From the NCBI GenBank assembly GCA_965263375.1, contig OZ253669.1:2294001-2358000 (forward strand): DNA of 64,000 nucleotides, written 5' to 3'. The DNA comes from JAJFFW01 sp965263375 (GTDB taxonomy: Bacteria > Pseudomonadota > Alphaproteobacteria > Caulobacterales > Parvularculaceae). Below the pieces are notes generated by a model, which was not told the DNA's origin, ran no database searches, and saw only the letters and a list, made by a program, of their open reading frames with translations. Below, in pieces: positions 9,845-19,402 of this stretch. Made by a program: the position numbers and the translations under genes. Every line of letters begins with the position of its first letter. Within the stretch, counting starts at the first letter, position 1.

Positions 9845-12073
9845 ATGGGCGCGCAAGCGGTGAGACTTTCAAACACAGATATAGATAAAGCGCTTGATAA
9901 CAGGGACTTCGAGCTGCTTTTTCAACCTATCTTTGATTTACATTCAGGTGCGATTTACCGCGTGGAAGCTTTTGTGCGCTGGCGCCACCGTACCCTTGGT
10001 CTATTGCCGCCGGGGGCTTTTATTTCGTTTTTAGAAGCCCAGGGGCGCATGAGCGAACTGACGCGCTATCTAATCGACGAGGCGCTTGAAACATATATTG
10101 ACTGGCGCGGCACGTCCGGTCCGGGTCTTTCAATCAATTTAGCCTTAAGCGACTTGGCGGATGAAACCTTTGGACAGCACCTCAATGTCATTTTACGGGA
10201 CAAGAGTTTTCCTGCTGACCTCATCACATTTGAATGCCCTATGCCGCCTGTGGATCAACCGATCGATTTAGCGACCCGTTATTTCAACCGGCTTGCAGAA
10301 ACTGGGGCCCGCCTTGCCATTGAGGTTCGTGGCCGCGCTAATGACTTTTTACGACGCGTCGACCCATTCCCATTTCATGAGGTGAAAACCGGGGGCGCAG
10401 CAATTTTACGATTTGCGCGTACCGTGCGTGGACCCGGCCTAAGCGCTATTTCAGAACTGCTTGAACTTGCTGGCGAAGCCGAAGCGGCAACCACCGCCGT
10501 CGGCGTTGAAGATCAAGCATCCCTCTCCGCCTTACGCAGCCTTGGCTTTGCCGCAGCCCAAGGCAATCACCTTGCCAAAGTGGGCGACCTTAGCAGCTTT
10601 TCGGCTGAACAAATCAATGATGTTCGAACATTGTTGGGCTTGGAGAGTTTGCGCCCCGCAGCTTTAACCGCTCTATTTGGCATCAAAAATAGCGCTGCTG
10701 GAGAGTTTCCAGAAAACGATTTACAAGAAAGCAACACTGCCGCAACAACAGGCGCAGCCACAACAAATGCAGATACAGCATCCAGCAATCAAGCGGACAA
10801 CGGGCAAGCGGACAACGGGCAGGTGCAAACGCCCTCCACACGAACTCAAGATCAGCAGACAAATTCATTAACCGATCCGGATCTAATTGAACGTTTATCG
10901 GAGCGCATCGCCGAACAACAGGGTGGCGCGTTAAGGCCGCCGAAGGAGTTGAGCTCCGCCCTTGTTGCTGAGGAAGAAAGAAAAATGGCGGCGATGTCGA
11001 AGTTGAAGGAACGATCTGCTTCACAAAACCCCAAGCCAAATATTGAGCCAGGCAGTTCTGAAGCCATGGACAATGATGAAAATTTGGCGCGCGCTTTACA
11101 ATCGCGATTATCAGAGGCTTTCGATCAGCCTGGCCTTAGCCATGGAACGACGGCCGAAAGTGCTGATTCTGCCGGTGAGTCGTTTATCCAGGCCTATGAC
11201 GAAGCCGTATTGGAAAATGAGCTGTTTGTTGACGCACCAGGCCGGAAGAACAACAAAATCAGTCATGAAGACAATTCAGCTCTTCTTGATAATGAACATC
11301 AAGGTGAAACAATTCCCGGCGTCTCTGGTCGCGAGGAACACAAATCCCGCGAAAACGATGTAACTGATCCAACAGTTCAAGCCAATGAAACCGAGGCCCA
11401 AGAAGACGCTAATACTGAAATTAAACAGTCATCGCAGACTGACAGCGCCAGCGAACGTGAAGAAAACAAACCATCATCACAGACGCTTTTAAATACCGAA
11501 GAAGCGCTGAGCACACCGGCGGCTCAAGAGCTTGACACCATACAAGTCCGCATGCGCATTGAAAATGCGCATGGTTATATTTTACCCATCTACAATGTTG
11601 AATTCACACCTCGGCCCTATGACTTAGACGATGACCTTACCGTTCAACTAGATGATGACATCATCATCGAAGATCCCGCATCCATTGAGATTTCAGATGA
11701 AACGGCGGCTCTGCTCCCAGACTTGCTGGAACTTGAAAACGACCCCTCCCCTGGCGATTTCGAACCAGCTCTTAACGATCATCAAGATGAGCCTTCGGAT
11801 AACTTTATGGATGCTGATGGTTTTGATGAAGCCTCAGCAGTAAAAGAGTTGGATGAAGAAGAAAAAGCTTTTGCGGCGATCTTCGAAGAAGCACAGCCAG
11901 CCGAAGAGCCCCTATCTGCCCCTCCTCTACGCCGACCACGGAGGAAAAAGAATTTCCTCACTCGGAAGTACCGCATATGGCCCGATCATTTTTGGCCAAA
12001 AAGCTGGAAACGCGCATGGCGCAGAAGAGCGGCGCACAAAGCCGCCCTACGCGCTGAACGCACAGAAGACTAG
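9845..12073 (+). CDS. Long protein with degenerate EAL domain and acidic disordered tail
   Basis: 742 residues from the ATG at 9845, chosen for the AAGGGAC site just before it; a GTG at 9821 is the alternative. Residues 10-260 resemble an EAL c-di-GMP phosphodiesterase domain: E41 in EAFVRW, N98, E130, K181, E222 and QG at 239-240 are in the expected places. The DDFG motif that holds the catalytic metals is replaced by EVRG (160-163), so hydrolysis is unlikely and a ligand-binding or protein-binding role is more plausible. Residues 265-690 are low-complexity, rich in Asp, Glu, Gln, Ser and Ala, and likely disordered. The last 50 residues turn strongly basic and Trp-rich. No membrane segment or signal peptide. 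Function unknown. Confidence 0.75.
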   Translation: MGAQAVRLSNTDIDKALDNRDFELLFQPIFDLHSGAIYRVEAFVRWRHRTLGLLPPGAFISFLEAQGRMSELTRYLIDEALETYIDWRGTSGPGLSINLALSDLADETFGQHLNVILRDKSFPADLITFECPMPPVDQPIDLATRYFNRLAETGARLAIEVRGRANDFLRRVDPFPFHEVKTGGAAILRFARTVRGPGLSAISELLELAGEAEAATTAVGVEDQASLSALRSLGFAAAQGNHLAKVGDLSSFSAEQINDVRTLLGLESLRPAALTALFGIKNSAAGEFPENDLQESNTAATTGAATTNADTASSNQADNGQADNGQVQTPSTRTQDQQTNSLTDPDLIERLSERIAEQQGGALRPPKELSSALVAEEERKMAAMSKLKERSASQNPKPNIEPGSSEAMDNDENLARALQSRLSEAFDQPGLSHGTTAESADSAGESFIQAYDEAVLENELFVDAPGRKNNKISHEDNSALLDNEHQGETIPGVSGREEHKSRENDVTDPTVQANETEAQEDANTEIKQSSQTDSASEREENKPSSQTLLNTEEALSTPAAQELDTIQVRMRIENAHGYILPIYNVEFTPRPYDLDDDLTVQLDDDIIIEDPASIEISDETAALLPDLLELENDPSPGDFEPALNDHQDEPSDNFMDADGFDEASAVKELDEEEKAFAAIFEEAQPAEEPLSAPPLRRPRRKKNFLTRKYRIWPDHFWPKSWKRAWRRRAAHKAALRAERTED

Positions 12074-12230
12074 CGGTTCAGATAAGACCATTGTGGTTAA
12101 TCGGTGCAGCCCGGCCTTATTTAACCAAAGGAAATCGTGACATTAATCTTTAGCGCGCTCGCCTCAGCTTTGCCTTAATTGGCCTGTTAAAAAAAAAGCC
12201 CCATAATCAGGGACTTTCGGAATATAGTGC

Positions 12231-12259
12231 TTGACCCTTGGCAGGCTCTCCTAAATATA
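12231..12259 (+). promoter_or_regulatory. Candidate promoter of the Lrp/AsnC gene
   Basis: TTGACC at 12231-12236 and AATATA at 12254-12259 are separated by 17 bp, a sigma-70-like pair 38 bp before the ATG at 12298. An A9 run and short inverted GGGG/CCCT bases lie just upstream. Predicted by eye only. Confidence 0.4.
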
Positions 12260-12297
12260 GGAATTTTTCGAGATAAAATGCCCGCCGGTGATAAATA

Positions 12298-12771
12298 ATG
12301 AAACTCGATCAAATCGACTACAAAATCCTTGATGAACTTCAAGCGAATGCCCGCATCACAAATGCTGATCTTGCTGCACGCGTCGGGTTGTCTCCAACCC
12401 CATGTTTACGCCGCTTACGCCGCCTTGAAAAAGAGGGCGTTATTAAAGGCTATCGAACTGAGCTTAACCGTGAAGCGCTTGGGGTAAATGTCACCGCAAT
12501 TTTCATGATTAAGCTAAAACGCGAAGACGAAAGCACCCTTAAGGGCTTTGAGAAAATGATGCTCGGCCGTGAAGAAGTGGTGGAATGTCTATTCGTTACA
12601 GGGAAGTTCGATTACATCGTGCGGGTGCTGATCCCAACCCTCAATGATTATGAGGAGTTTTTGGGCGAAACGATCCTGCGCATGTCACATGTCGAGGCTG
12701 TTGAAACGAGCTTTGTTCTGCGTGAAGTGAAGCAACAAGACTATATCCCTATTCCTGGCGCGCCAGAATAA
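12298..12771 (+). CDS. Lrp/AsnC family transcriptional regulator
   Basis: 157 residues, the normal family size. An N-terminal winged helix-turn-helix (about 4-60, with ITNADLAARVGLSPTPCLRRLRRLE as the reader) is followed by a RAM ligand-binding domain (about 65-150) ending in the usual ETSFVLREVK strand. Such proteins form octamers or dimers and respond to amino acids. This one most resembles the general Lrp branch, but its effector and targets are not visible. It is a single gene with its own candidate promoter, in front of the hpnN gene on the same strand; a role in controlling the hopanoid locus would be speculation. Confidence 0.92.
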   Translation: MKLDQIDYKILDELQANARITNADLAARVGLSPTPCLRRLRRLEKEGVIKGYRTELNREALGVNVTAIFMIKLKREDESTLKGFEKMMLGREEVVECLFVTGKFDYIVRVLIPTLNDYEEFLGETILRMSHVEAVETSFVLREVKQQDYIPIPGAPE

Positions 12772-12937
12772 ACCTTAGTGCGCAACTGATACAAATCTGG
12801 CCATAAGCGTGCGTAACAACGACTTTACAGTTTCGTTAAATCACGATTGCGCACCATGTTATTGATTGCTCTTAGATATCGATCATACATATAGTCCGGC
12901 ATCTTTAAGCCATTCCAGCTTTGGCATCGGGCGTTCT

Positions 12938-15538
12938 ATGTTACGAGCAATTGAATTTTTACTTCTTCTTTGGACAGCCGCTGCGCGCCGCGCGTCTTGG
13001 TTAGTTGTAACGACATTTGTTGTTGGGACTGTCATGGCTGGCCTTTACGCCGTGCAAAATTTAAAGGTCAACACTGACACGAGCGCGATGCTCGACCCTG
13101 ATCTTGCCTTTCAACAAAAAGCCGCTGACCTTAAAAAGGCGTTCCCTCAAATAAAAGAAGACCTTTTGGTGGTGGTCCGCGCCCCGACATTGGACGAAGC
13201 GGACGGGTTCACCAGTGCTTTGGCCAACCGGCTCAAACAGCGCGAAGATTTGTTTACAGGCGTCTTCGCCCCGGCCGAGGACCCATTCTTTTTAAATAAC
13301 GGCCTTCTCTATCTTGAAACGGAGGCGCTTGAAGACCGACTTTCTCAGATGACCAGCGCAGCAGATCTTATCGAGACGCTTATCACTTCCCCAACGGCTG
13401 AGACATTTTTTACAAAGCTTGCAGAAAATGACGCCCTAGCTGAGCAGGCTGAGCTTGGCCAAGACACGTTGCTGGCCATCTACGCTGAGTTGGGCGCCGT
13501 CGTTCGTTCAAGTATAAGGGGCGCAGCACACCCGTTTTCTTGGATGAACGCCTTTGATACAGAACAGACGGAGGAGACTGCCGAAAGTGCTTCGAACCTG
13601 CGCCTCCTATACGCCAGGCCCGTTCTTGACTATGCCCGGCTTCAGCCCGCCAAAACAGCGATCCAGGCATTAAATGATGAACTCGCTCTATTGAGTGTCG
13701 ACTTCAGCGGGCGGGTAGAGGCGTTTGTTACCGGTGATCCGGCACTGCGCGCTGATGAGCTGTCATCAGTGCGCCAGGGGATCGGACTGTCCTTGCTTTT
13801 GTCCCTTGGGCTTGTGGCGACGCTATTACTCTTTGCCTTTCGCTCGTTTTATATGGCGAGCTTAACACTCATTGCTTTGTTAATATCGCTAACCCTCACA
13901 ACCGCATTCGCCGCCTATGCAATTGGAGAACTGAACCTTGTTTCTGTAGCCTTTACCGTTCTTTTGATCGGGCTGGGGCTTGATTTCGCGATCCATCTAT
14001 TATTGCACGTCCAAGAACGCCGCGCAGCAGGACAAGGGCTCGTGCGCTCTTTACGTGGGGCGGTGCATGAGGTTGGGCCAGCGATGGCGCTAGCTGCGCC
14101 GACAACGGCGCTCGCCTTTTTATCCTTTGTCCCCACAAAGTTTGACGGTATCGCACAACTTGGCGTCATCGCGGGCGCTGGCGTTATGATCGCGTTTTTT
14201 GTTTCCGTTACATTCCTGCCAGCTGCTTTAGCGATGTTGCCAAGACCGAATGCAAAAGCCTCAAAAGGCAGCGTGCGCCGCGGTTTTCAATTACTCGAAA
14301 ACATCTCAACACCCGTGACGATACTCACGATTTCGCTTGGTGTTGCGGCTTTATTTATTCTGCCGCAAGCCCGTTTTGACGCCGACCCCATGTCGCTTCG
14401 CGATCCCAGCAGTCCGTCAGTGCGCGGCTTTCAGCTTCTGTTCACAGACGAAAATGCAACCCCCTATCGATTAACCCGCCTGGTTAGCGACGCGGGCGAA
14501 GCCGAAGCCATGTCTGAACGCCTTAATGGCTTATCGACTGTGCGCAGCGTTCGGTCTTTGCCAGACTTTGTGCCAGAAGACCAAGAAACAAAACTCGACC
14601 TTATCGACTTCGCCGCCAGCGCTTTCATCTTTGCACTTGAAGCGACGCCTGATGAGAACCTCCAAAGCGATACTAATGCGGGCGCCATAACCCTACGCGA
14701 CCGCCTAAAAGAAGCCTATCAACAAGGCCCCGGCGCTGATCTAGCAGCCGCCTTAGACCAAGCTATCAAAAACAATGATGCGGAAATATTGGCGCGCATC
14801 GAACACAATATTTTTGCTTTCTGGCCGCAACTTATTGAGCGTCTGGGCGCGCAGTTTAACGCCGCCGAGATCACTCTTGATGATCTGCCTGAGGCGCTAG
14901 CGTCAAGATATAGATCTGAGGATGGTGAATGGCGGGTCGATATCTTGCCAAGCGAAGATGTCCGCGACCGCCGCGCCTTAGCTGATTTTGTCAACAGCGT
15001 CGAAGAGATTTACCCAGATATCGCGGGCGGCGCCATCCAAACCATGAAGGCCGGAAACATTATATCTCAGGCAATGCTGCAAGCTACTTTGATTGCGCTG
15101 GCTGTTATCTCGGTCTTTTTGTTCTGGCTCGTACGCCGCATTGATATGGTGTTTTTTATGTTGGCGCCGCTCGCTTTAGCGGCAGTCCTGACGGCTGCGA
15201 CCGGCGTTGTCTTCAACATTCCCTTTAACTACGCCAATGTTATCGTTTTACCGCTGCTGATCGGGATTGGCGTTGATAGCGGCATTCACCTCGTGATGCG
15301 TCAACAGCAGGTGCAAGCCGGCGAAGGACTATACGGCACCTCAACACCTCGAGCGGTACTTTTTTCCGCTTTAACGACTGTGGCTTCTTTCGGGAGTTTA
15401 ATGCTCTCCCCCCATCAGGGGACGGCGAGTATGGGCGAGCTTTTGTCTATCGCGATCGCCTTTACCCTCGTTTGCACGCTTGTCGTGCTGCCAGCGGCGT
15501 TTCGTTTCGGCGAAAAACGAAAAAAAGGGCATCCTTAG
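12938..15538 (+). CDS. hpnN: Hopanoid-associated RND transporter HpnN (MMPL family)
   Basis: 866 residues from the ATG at 12938 (MLRAIEF); an upstream TTG frame from 12866 lacks support. It has the RND/MMPL plan twice: a TM helix (about 20-40), a periplasmic loop of some 230 residues, then a five-helix bundle (about 285-450) with the GLGLDFAIHLLLH motif. The second half repeats this and ends with LIGIGVDSGIHLVM. The N-terminal LNTDTSAMLDPDL-like segment matches HpnN. HpnN is known to move hopanoids from the inner towards the outer membrane. The downstream hpnM and the nearby hpnH/G/E/C/D/B genes support this. The 3' end runs straight into a Lys/Arg-rich tail. Confidence 0.9.
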   Translation: MLRAIEFLLLLWTAAARRASWLVVTTFVVGTVMAGLYAVQNLKVNTDTSAMLDPDLAFQQKAADLKKAFPQIKEDLLVVVRAPTLDEADGFTSALANRLKQREDLFTGVFAPAEDPFFLNNGLLYLETEALEDRLSQMTSAADLIETLITSPTAETFFTKLAENDALAEQAELGQDTLLAIYAELGAVVRSSIRGAAHPFSWMNAFDTEQTEETAESASNLRLLYARPVLDYARLQPAKTAIQALNDELALLSVDFSGRVEAFVTGDPALRADELSSVRQGIGLSLLLSLGLVATLLLFAFRSFYMASLTLIALLISLTLTTAFAAYAIGELNLVSVAFTVLLIGLGLDFAIHLLLHVQERRAAGQGLVRSLRGAVHEVGPAMALAAPTTALAFLSFVPTKFDGIAQLGVIAGAGVMIAFFVSVTFLPAALAMLPRPNAKASKGSVRRGFQLLENISTPVTILTISLGVAALFILPQARFDADPMSLRDPSSPSVRGFQLLFTDENATPYRLTRLVSDAGEAEAMSERLNGLSTVRSVRSLPDFVPEDQETKLDLIDFAASAFIFALEATPDENLQSDTNAGAITLRDRLKEAYQQGPGADLAAALDQAIKNNDAEILARIEHNIFAFWPQLIERLGAQFNAAEITLDDLPEALASRYRSEDGEWRVDILPSEDVRDRRALADFVNSVEEIYPDIAGGAIQTMKAGNIISQAMLQATLIALAVISVFLFWLVRRIDMVFFMLAPLALAAVLTAATGVVFNIPFNYANVIVLPLLIGIGVDSGIHLVMRQQQVQAGEGLYGTSTPRAVLFSALTTVASFGSLMLSPHQGTASMGELLSIAIAFTLVCTLVVLPAAFRFGEKRKKGHP

Positions 15539-15636
15539 CCGCTACGCCTTGAAGACGCCTTTTTTGCTTTCGAATTGACGCCTTATTTGATGTCTATACA
15601 TTCCAACAAAGCAACTATTATCTGCGGGAGCACGCA

Positions 15637-16296
15637 ATGATTTTGGCGGTACGTGTAAAATATCTCTTAGGCGTAATGGCGGCGATGGCGGCTTTATGCA
15701 TAGGAATGCTCGCTAGCGCCGATGAGGCGAACAAAACCGCTGCGCAAGAAACGCAAATTGCTAAAGCGGTCGCTTTTATTCAAAATTTCACAGAAGAATC
15801 AAACGCTATTCTTAATAATGAGACGAGCGCGCAAACCGCGCGCATCACCGAATTTGAAAAGGTTTTGTCAAACACCCTCGCCGCTCAAGCCATAGGCAAC
15901 CATATGGTTACGGGCATTAAAAAGAAATTTAGCGACGAACAATATCAACGCTATAAGACAATCTTCCCAGACTATATTACTCAGCGTTTCGCAAAACAGT
16001 TTTCAGAACAATTTGCGAAAATAGTAAAACAGCCAATGTCGGTTGAAAAAACCCGCGCCATCCGCAACGATGTTTATGTTGGTTCAAAATTTAACCGCAC
16101 CAATGGTTCGCCCATTGCGATTATCTGGCGGGTGCGTCAACAAAAAGACGGCGCGCTACAAATCTTAGACATTCGCGTGGCTGGCGTTTCCCAGTGGAAG
16201 GCGATCCGCGATGAGTTTACATCAATCGCAAAAAGCCAAGGCGTCGACGCCCTGCTTGATCTCTTAGAGACAGAAATATCCAGCAAAAACAGCTAA
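15637..16296 (+). CDS. hpnM: HpnM, MlaC/Ttg2D-like periplasmic lipid-binding protein
   Basis: 219 residues with a signal peptide (basic start, hydrophobic core about 8-27, cleavage near ASA-DE at 29-30). The mature part (residues 40-205) has the MlaC/Ttg2D pattern: helical segments, then FVGSKF-like and IIWRVRQ beta strands and ILDIRVAGVS before the end. The family carries phospholipids across the periplasm. The hopanoid-associated member HpnM sits beside HpnN, as it does here (98 bp downstream). ATG preceded by GGGAG. It probably shuttles hopanoid or lipid to or from HpnN; this is inferred from context and family. Confidence 0.88.
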   Translation: MILAVRVKYLLGVMAAMAALCIGMLASADEANKTAAQETQIAKAVAFIQNFTEESNAILNNETSAQTARITEFEKVLSNTLAAQAIGNHMVTGIKKKFSDEQYQRYKTIFPDYITQRFAKQFSEQFAKIVKQPMSVEKTRAIRNDVYVGSKFNRTNGSPIAIIWRVRQQKDGALQILDIRVAGVSQWKAIRDEFTSIAKSQGVDALLDLLETEISSKNS

Positions 16297-16326
16297 ATAA
16301 AAGCTGCTGCTCACAAATAAGCCTGT

Positions 16327-17214
16327 TTAAGACTTGCGCTGAAAAACAAAATCAGCAGCGCCCTTCAATGGCGAAGCGGCACCCCCAAAACGATCCAGAT
16401 GGGCTTTGGCGCTATCAACTAATGCGCGGGCCTTTGTGCGGGCGCCATCAGCGCCTAGAATTTTAATAAAGGTCGCTTTATCCATATCCGTGTCTTGACC
16501 AACCGGCTTGCCAAGCGCCTCTGCGTCCCCAAAAGCATCCAGCAAATCGTCAACAATCTGGAACGCTAGCCCCAAATCTTCCGCATAGTCGCAAAGCGCC
16601 TTGCGCTCATCATCGCTCGCGCCGCCAATAATGCCGCCGCCATGCGCCGAAAAGCGAATTAACGCGCCGGTCTTTAGCCGTTGAAGCTGCTCGATCGCCT
16701 CTATGTCGAAATCTTTTTGCTCGGCGTAGATATCAATCATTTGACCGCCAACCATGCCGATTTTGCCGGATGCTCGCGCGAGCTCTAAAGCGAGGGCGCA
16801 ACGGATATTGGCGTCAGGATGGGTTTGTTCCTCCGCTAAAATCTCAAACGCTTGCGTTAGCAAAGCATCACCAGCCAAAACAGCGGTTGCATCATCAAAG
16901 GCTTTATGAACAGAAGGACGCCCGCGGCGTAAATCACTATCATCCATCGCCGGCAAGTCATCATGCACAAGGCTATAGCAATGGATCATCTCAACCGCGC
17001 AGGCGGCTCGAATAGAATAGTTCCGTGGACAATCGAAAATATCGGCGGCCGCAATAAGCAAGAATGGACGCAGCCTCTTGCCGCCATCAAGAGCGCCATG
17101 GCGCATCGCATCAACTACACGGCCTAACGGACCATCGCTCTTTGGTAAAAACTCATCAAGGGCGGTTTCCACCAATGCCGCCGTCTCGCTGATGCGCTCA
17201 TTAAACTCACTCAT
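16327..17214 (-). CDS. ispA: Polyprenyl synthetase, likely farnesyl diphosphate synthase
   Basis: 295 residues, the size of bacterial FPP synthase. The first Asp-rich motif, DDLPAMDD, lies at 85-92 with the four-residue spacing typical of bacterial FPP/GGPP synthases, followed by RRGRPSVHK. The second, DDLLD, is at 222-226. KTGALIRFSA at 181-190 is also typical. The enzyme condenses IPP with DMAPP and GPP to give FPP, the substrate of the HpnC/HpnD pair encoded 5 kb away, and ispH nearby supplies IPP/DMAPP. GGPP as product cannot be excluded from sequence. It ends convergently with hpnM, 30 bp apart. Confidence 0.92.
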   Translation of the reverse strand: MSEFNERISETAALVETALDEFLPKSDGPLGRVVDAMRHGALDGGKRLRPFLLIAAADIFDCPRNYSIRAACAVEMIHCYSLVHDDLPAMDDSDLRRGRPSVHKAFDDATAVLAGDALLTQAFEILAEEQTHPDANIRCALALELARASGKIGMVGGQMIDIYAEQKDFDIEAIEQLQRLKTGALIRFSAHGGGIIGGASDDERKALCDYAEDLGLAFQIVDDLLDAFGDAEALGKPVGQDTDMDKATFIKILGADGARTKARALVDSAKAHLDRFGGAASPLKGAADFVFQRKS

Positions 17215-17330
17215 AGTAGCCCCGTTACGCTCGCCATTAATCCTTAGCGCTCACCAGCGCCGAAAGCTTAGGCGTAACCGCCTTGCCCGCGAAACTCAAT
17301 CTCTTAAAAATCTTTCAATTGCTTACCGCG

Positions 17331-18059
17331 TTAAAACTTGGGGCCTCGTGCTTCAACAAACCCAGTCCCGCCACACTCGTCACATATTTTGGCGATAAGT
17401 CCTTTTTTGCCGCGACCATTACATGACCCACATGGCTGCATTTTCGCACGCCCCAAAAAGTGTTGTGAAAGTTCTTTAAAAGACACCCCGGCGCCATCAA
17501 TAGCATCATCCCTTGAGACAGTCCTTGGCGCCTGATTTAAAGCGAAATCACGTGCTGTTTGCGATTGCGCAGCCGCGAAGCCTGATGTCAGCGCGCCGCC
17601 ATTTGATAATGCGTAAAGCGTCAACATCACATCCCGGCTCCACGCTTTCAGCACCATAGAAAATGCTGGCGGATTAAAGGGCCCCGTCGCAACTACGCCA
17701 GCGATTAGGATTAGGTTGTTGTTCTCATCTTTACCGGAAACGCCGATATGTAAATTACTGTTGATAAACTCGACCGTTTCATCAGTGACAGAAAAGCCCG
17801 AAAAGCCAGCGAGAAAGCCAACTTCGATTATCTCTTCAGCATCCACGCCACTATTGACCAAAACGATCGCAAACTTCAGGTCATTGTCCTGCACGCCGTA
17901 GTAAGAAAGATTATCCTTATCTTCCAAGTGAGAAACGTTTGAATATTGCTCGCGGATTACATCCAATATCGCAGCCTTTGGCCATGATGAGCCTGATGCT
18001 GCATTTTTCTTTGCATCTGACGAAAACTTTTTAAAAAAAGATCCCCTGAAAAACCCCAT
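17331..18059 (-). CDS. Unknown protein: YbjN-like domain plus DnaJ-type zinc ribbon
   Basis: 242 residues, not recognised as a named family. The N-terminus is basic and Ser/Ala-rich. Residues 28-160 are a mixed alpha/beta domain that resembles YbjN/type-III-chaperone-like folds (weak call). A Gln/Ala-rich linker follows. The last 35 residues carry two CxxC pairs, C210/C213 (CGSCNGRG) and C226/C229 (CDECGGTG), in the pattern of the DnaJ Cys-rich zinc domain, half of a full DnaJ module. No J-domain, signal peptide or membrane segment. It is upstream of ispA on the same strand (gap about 116 bp) inside the isoprenoid locus, but a link with hopanoids is only positional. A role as a small chaperone or zinc-dependent adaptor is possible. 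Confidence 0.65.
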   Translation of the reverse strand: MGFFRGSFFKKFSSDAKKNAASGSSWPKAAILDVIREQYSNVSHLEDKDNLSYYGVQDNDLKFAIVLVNSGVDAEEIIEVGFLAGFSGFSVTDETVEFINSNLHIGVSGKDENNNLILIAGVVATGPFNPPAFSMVLKAWSRDVMLTLYALSNGGALTSGFAAAQSQTARDFALNQAPRTVSRDDAIDGAGVSFKELSQHFLGRAKMQPCGSCNGRGKKGLIAKICDECGGTGFVEARGPKF

Positions 18060-18364
18060 TACAAACGCCCCTCTACAATGCTCGGCAATTAAATGCCGAC
18101 TTATACAAACGCCCTAGGCTACACCACCTGATGAGATCGGCAAGCAGCTGCGACGCCATATCAAATTGTATTGCAGCGCAATATGCCACACTCTCATACA
18201 AAAGTGATGTTATGCGGGGCTTTCAGTATCGATACGTCTGGAAAAACCGGGTGAAATGCACCTATATGGGCTGTAATAGTCGAGGTGACGTCCTTGGCTT
18301 GGGGATTACGCATCTTGGGGTGCAATTGCATTTACAGACTCTTACGTAGAAAGGCGCTGCAACT
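18060..18364. other. Divergent intergenic region before ispH
   Basis: Holds the upstream regions of the minus-strand zinc-ribbon gene and ispH. A 72-codon open frame at 18131-18349 has no ribosome site and an odd composition, and was not called. No clear promoter or hairpin. Confidence 0.4.
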
Positions 18365-19372
18365 ATGGGTGAAGCCGTGCAAACGAGCGCAAAAGAACCG
18401 CTTGAAGTGATTTTAGCCCAGCCGCGTGGGTTTTGCGCTGGCGTTGATAGGGCGATTGATATCGTTGAACGCGCTTTAGAAAAGTATGGCGCACCTGTTT
18501 ATGTGCGCCATGAGATTGTTCACAACAAACGGGTCGTCGATACGCTGAAAGATCGCGGCGCAATCTTCGTTGAGGAAGTCAATGAAGTGCCTGAAGGCGC
18601 TGTGACTATCTTTTCCGCCCATGGGGTTTCAAAAAAAGTTGAAGACGGCGCTGAGCTGCGGGACCTAGATGTTCTAGACGCCACCTGTCCTTTGGTCACG
18701 AAGGTGCACAAAGAAGGCCGTCGTTATGCCGCTAAGGGCTATGACATTGTTCTTATCGGCCACCTTGGCCACCCTGAGGTCGAAGGCACCCTCGGTCAAA
18801 TCCCTGGGAAAGTACACGTCCTAAGTGAAGTGGAGGAAGTCGAAAAGCTTGAGGTTGCAGACCCAGAGCAAGTCGCCTTCGTCACTCAAACGACCCTTTC
18901 CGTTAATGACACCAAAGATGTCATTGTCGCGCTAAAACAGCGGTTCCCCAAAATCATTGGGCCCGACACCCGAGACATCTGTTACGCAACTCAAAATCGC
19001 CAGACGGCTGTTATCGAGCTTTCAAAGCAAGTCGATCTGTTATTGGTCGTGGGCGCTCATAACAGCTCAAACTCAAATCGTTTACGCGAAATTGGCGAAA
19101 ATTTTGGTCTTCCTTCATACCTGATCGAAGATGCGACCATGTTTGAACCAGAATGGCTTGAAGGTGTAAAACGTGTCGGCATCACCGCTGGCGCTTCAGC
19201 CCCTGAAACACTCGTTCAAGAAACAATCGAACGGTTACGAGACTACCGCGAGGTTACAGTTTCTAAATTGGACGGTGTCGAAGAAAACGTACACTTTAAA
19301 CTACCAAAAGAACTTGCCGATGTTCCCCGCCCGAAAGACGCGATGGAAACATGGGCCGTCGAAAACGTATAA
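18365..19372 (+). CDS. ispH: 4-hydroxy-3-methylbut-2-enyl diphosphate reductase
   Basis: 335 residues. IspH is the last enzyme of the MEP pathway and makes IPP and DMAPP with a [4Fe-4S] cluster. Its three cluster cysteines are C24 (PRGFCAGV), C108 (ATCPLVTKVH) and C206 (ICYATQNRQ). The histidines of VRHEIVHN and GHLGHPEVEG and the SNSNRL motif that hold the substrate diphosphate are also present. ATG at 18365 with an AAAGGCG site. It is followed after 30 bp by hpnH on the same strand, so isoprenoid supply and hopanoid side-chain synthesis are probably co-transcribed. Confidence 0.97.
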   Translation: MGEAVQTSAKEPLEVILAQPRGFCAGVDRAIDIVERALEKYGAPVYVRHEIVHNKRVVDTLKDRGAIFVEEVNEVPEGAVTIFSAHGVSKKVEDGAELRDLDVLDATCPLVTKVHKEGRRYAAKGYDIVLIGHLGHPEVEGTLGQIPGKVHVLSEVEEVEKLEVADPEQVAFVTQTTLSVNDTKDVIVALKQRFPKIIGPDTRDICYATQNRQTAVIELSKQVDLLLVVGAHNSSNSNRLREIGENFGLPSYLIEDATMFEPEWLEGVKRVGITAGASAPETLVQETIERLRDYREVTVSKLDGVEENVHFKLPKELADVPRPKDAMETWAVENV

Positions 19373-19402
19373 CGAAACAAATCATCGCACGGAGCATTGG
19401 GA

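Noticed and set aside
18131..18349. 72-codon open frame before ispH
   Set aside because: No ribosome site, Cys/Ser-rich random composition, and it occupies the expected ispH promoter region.
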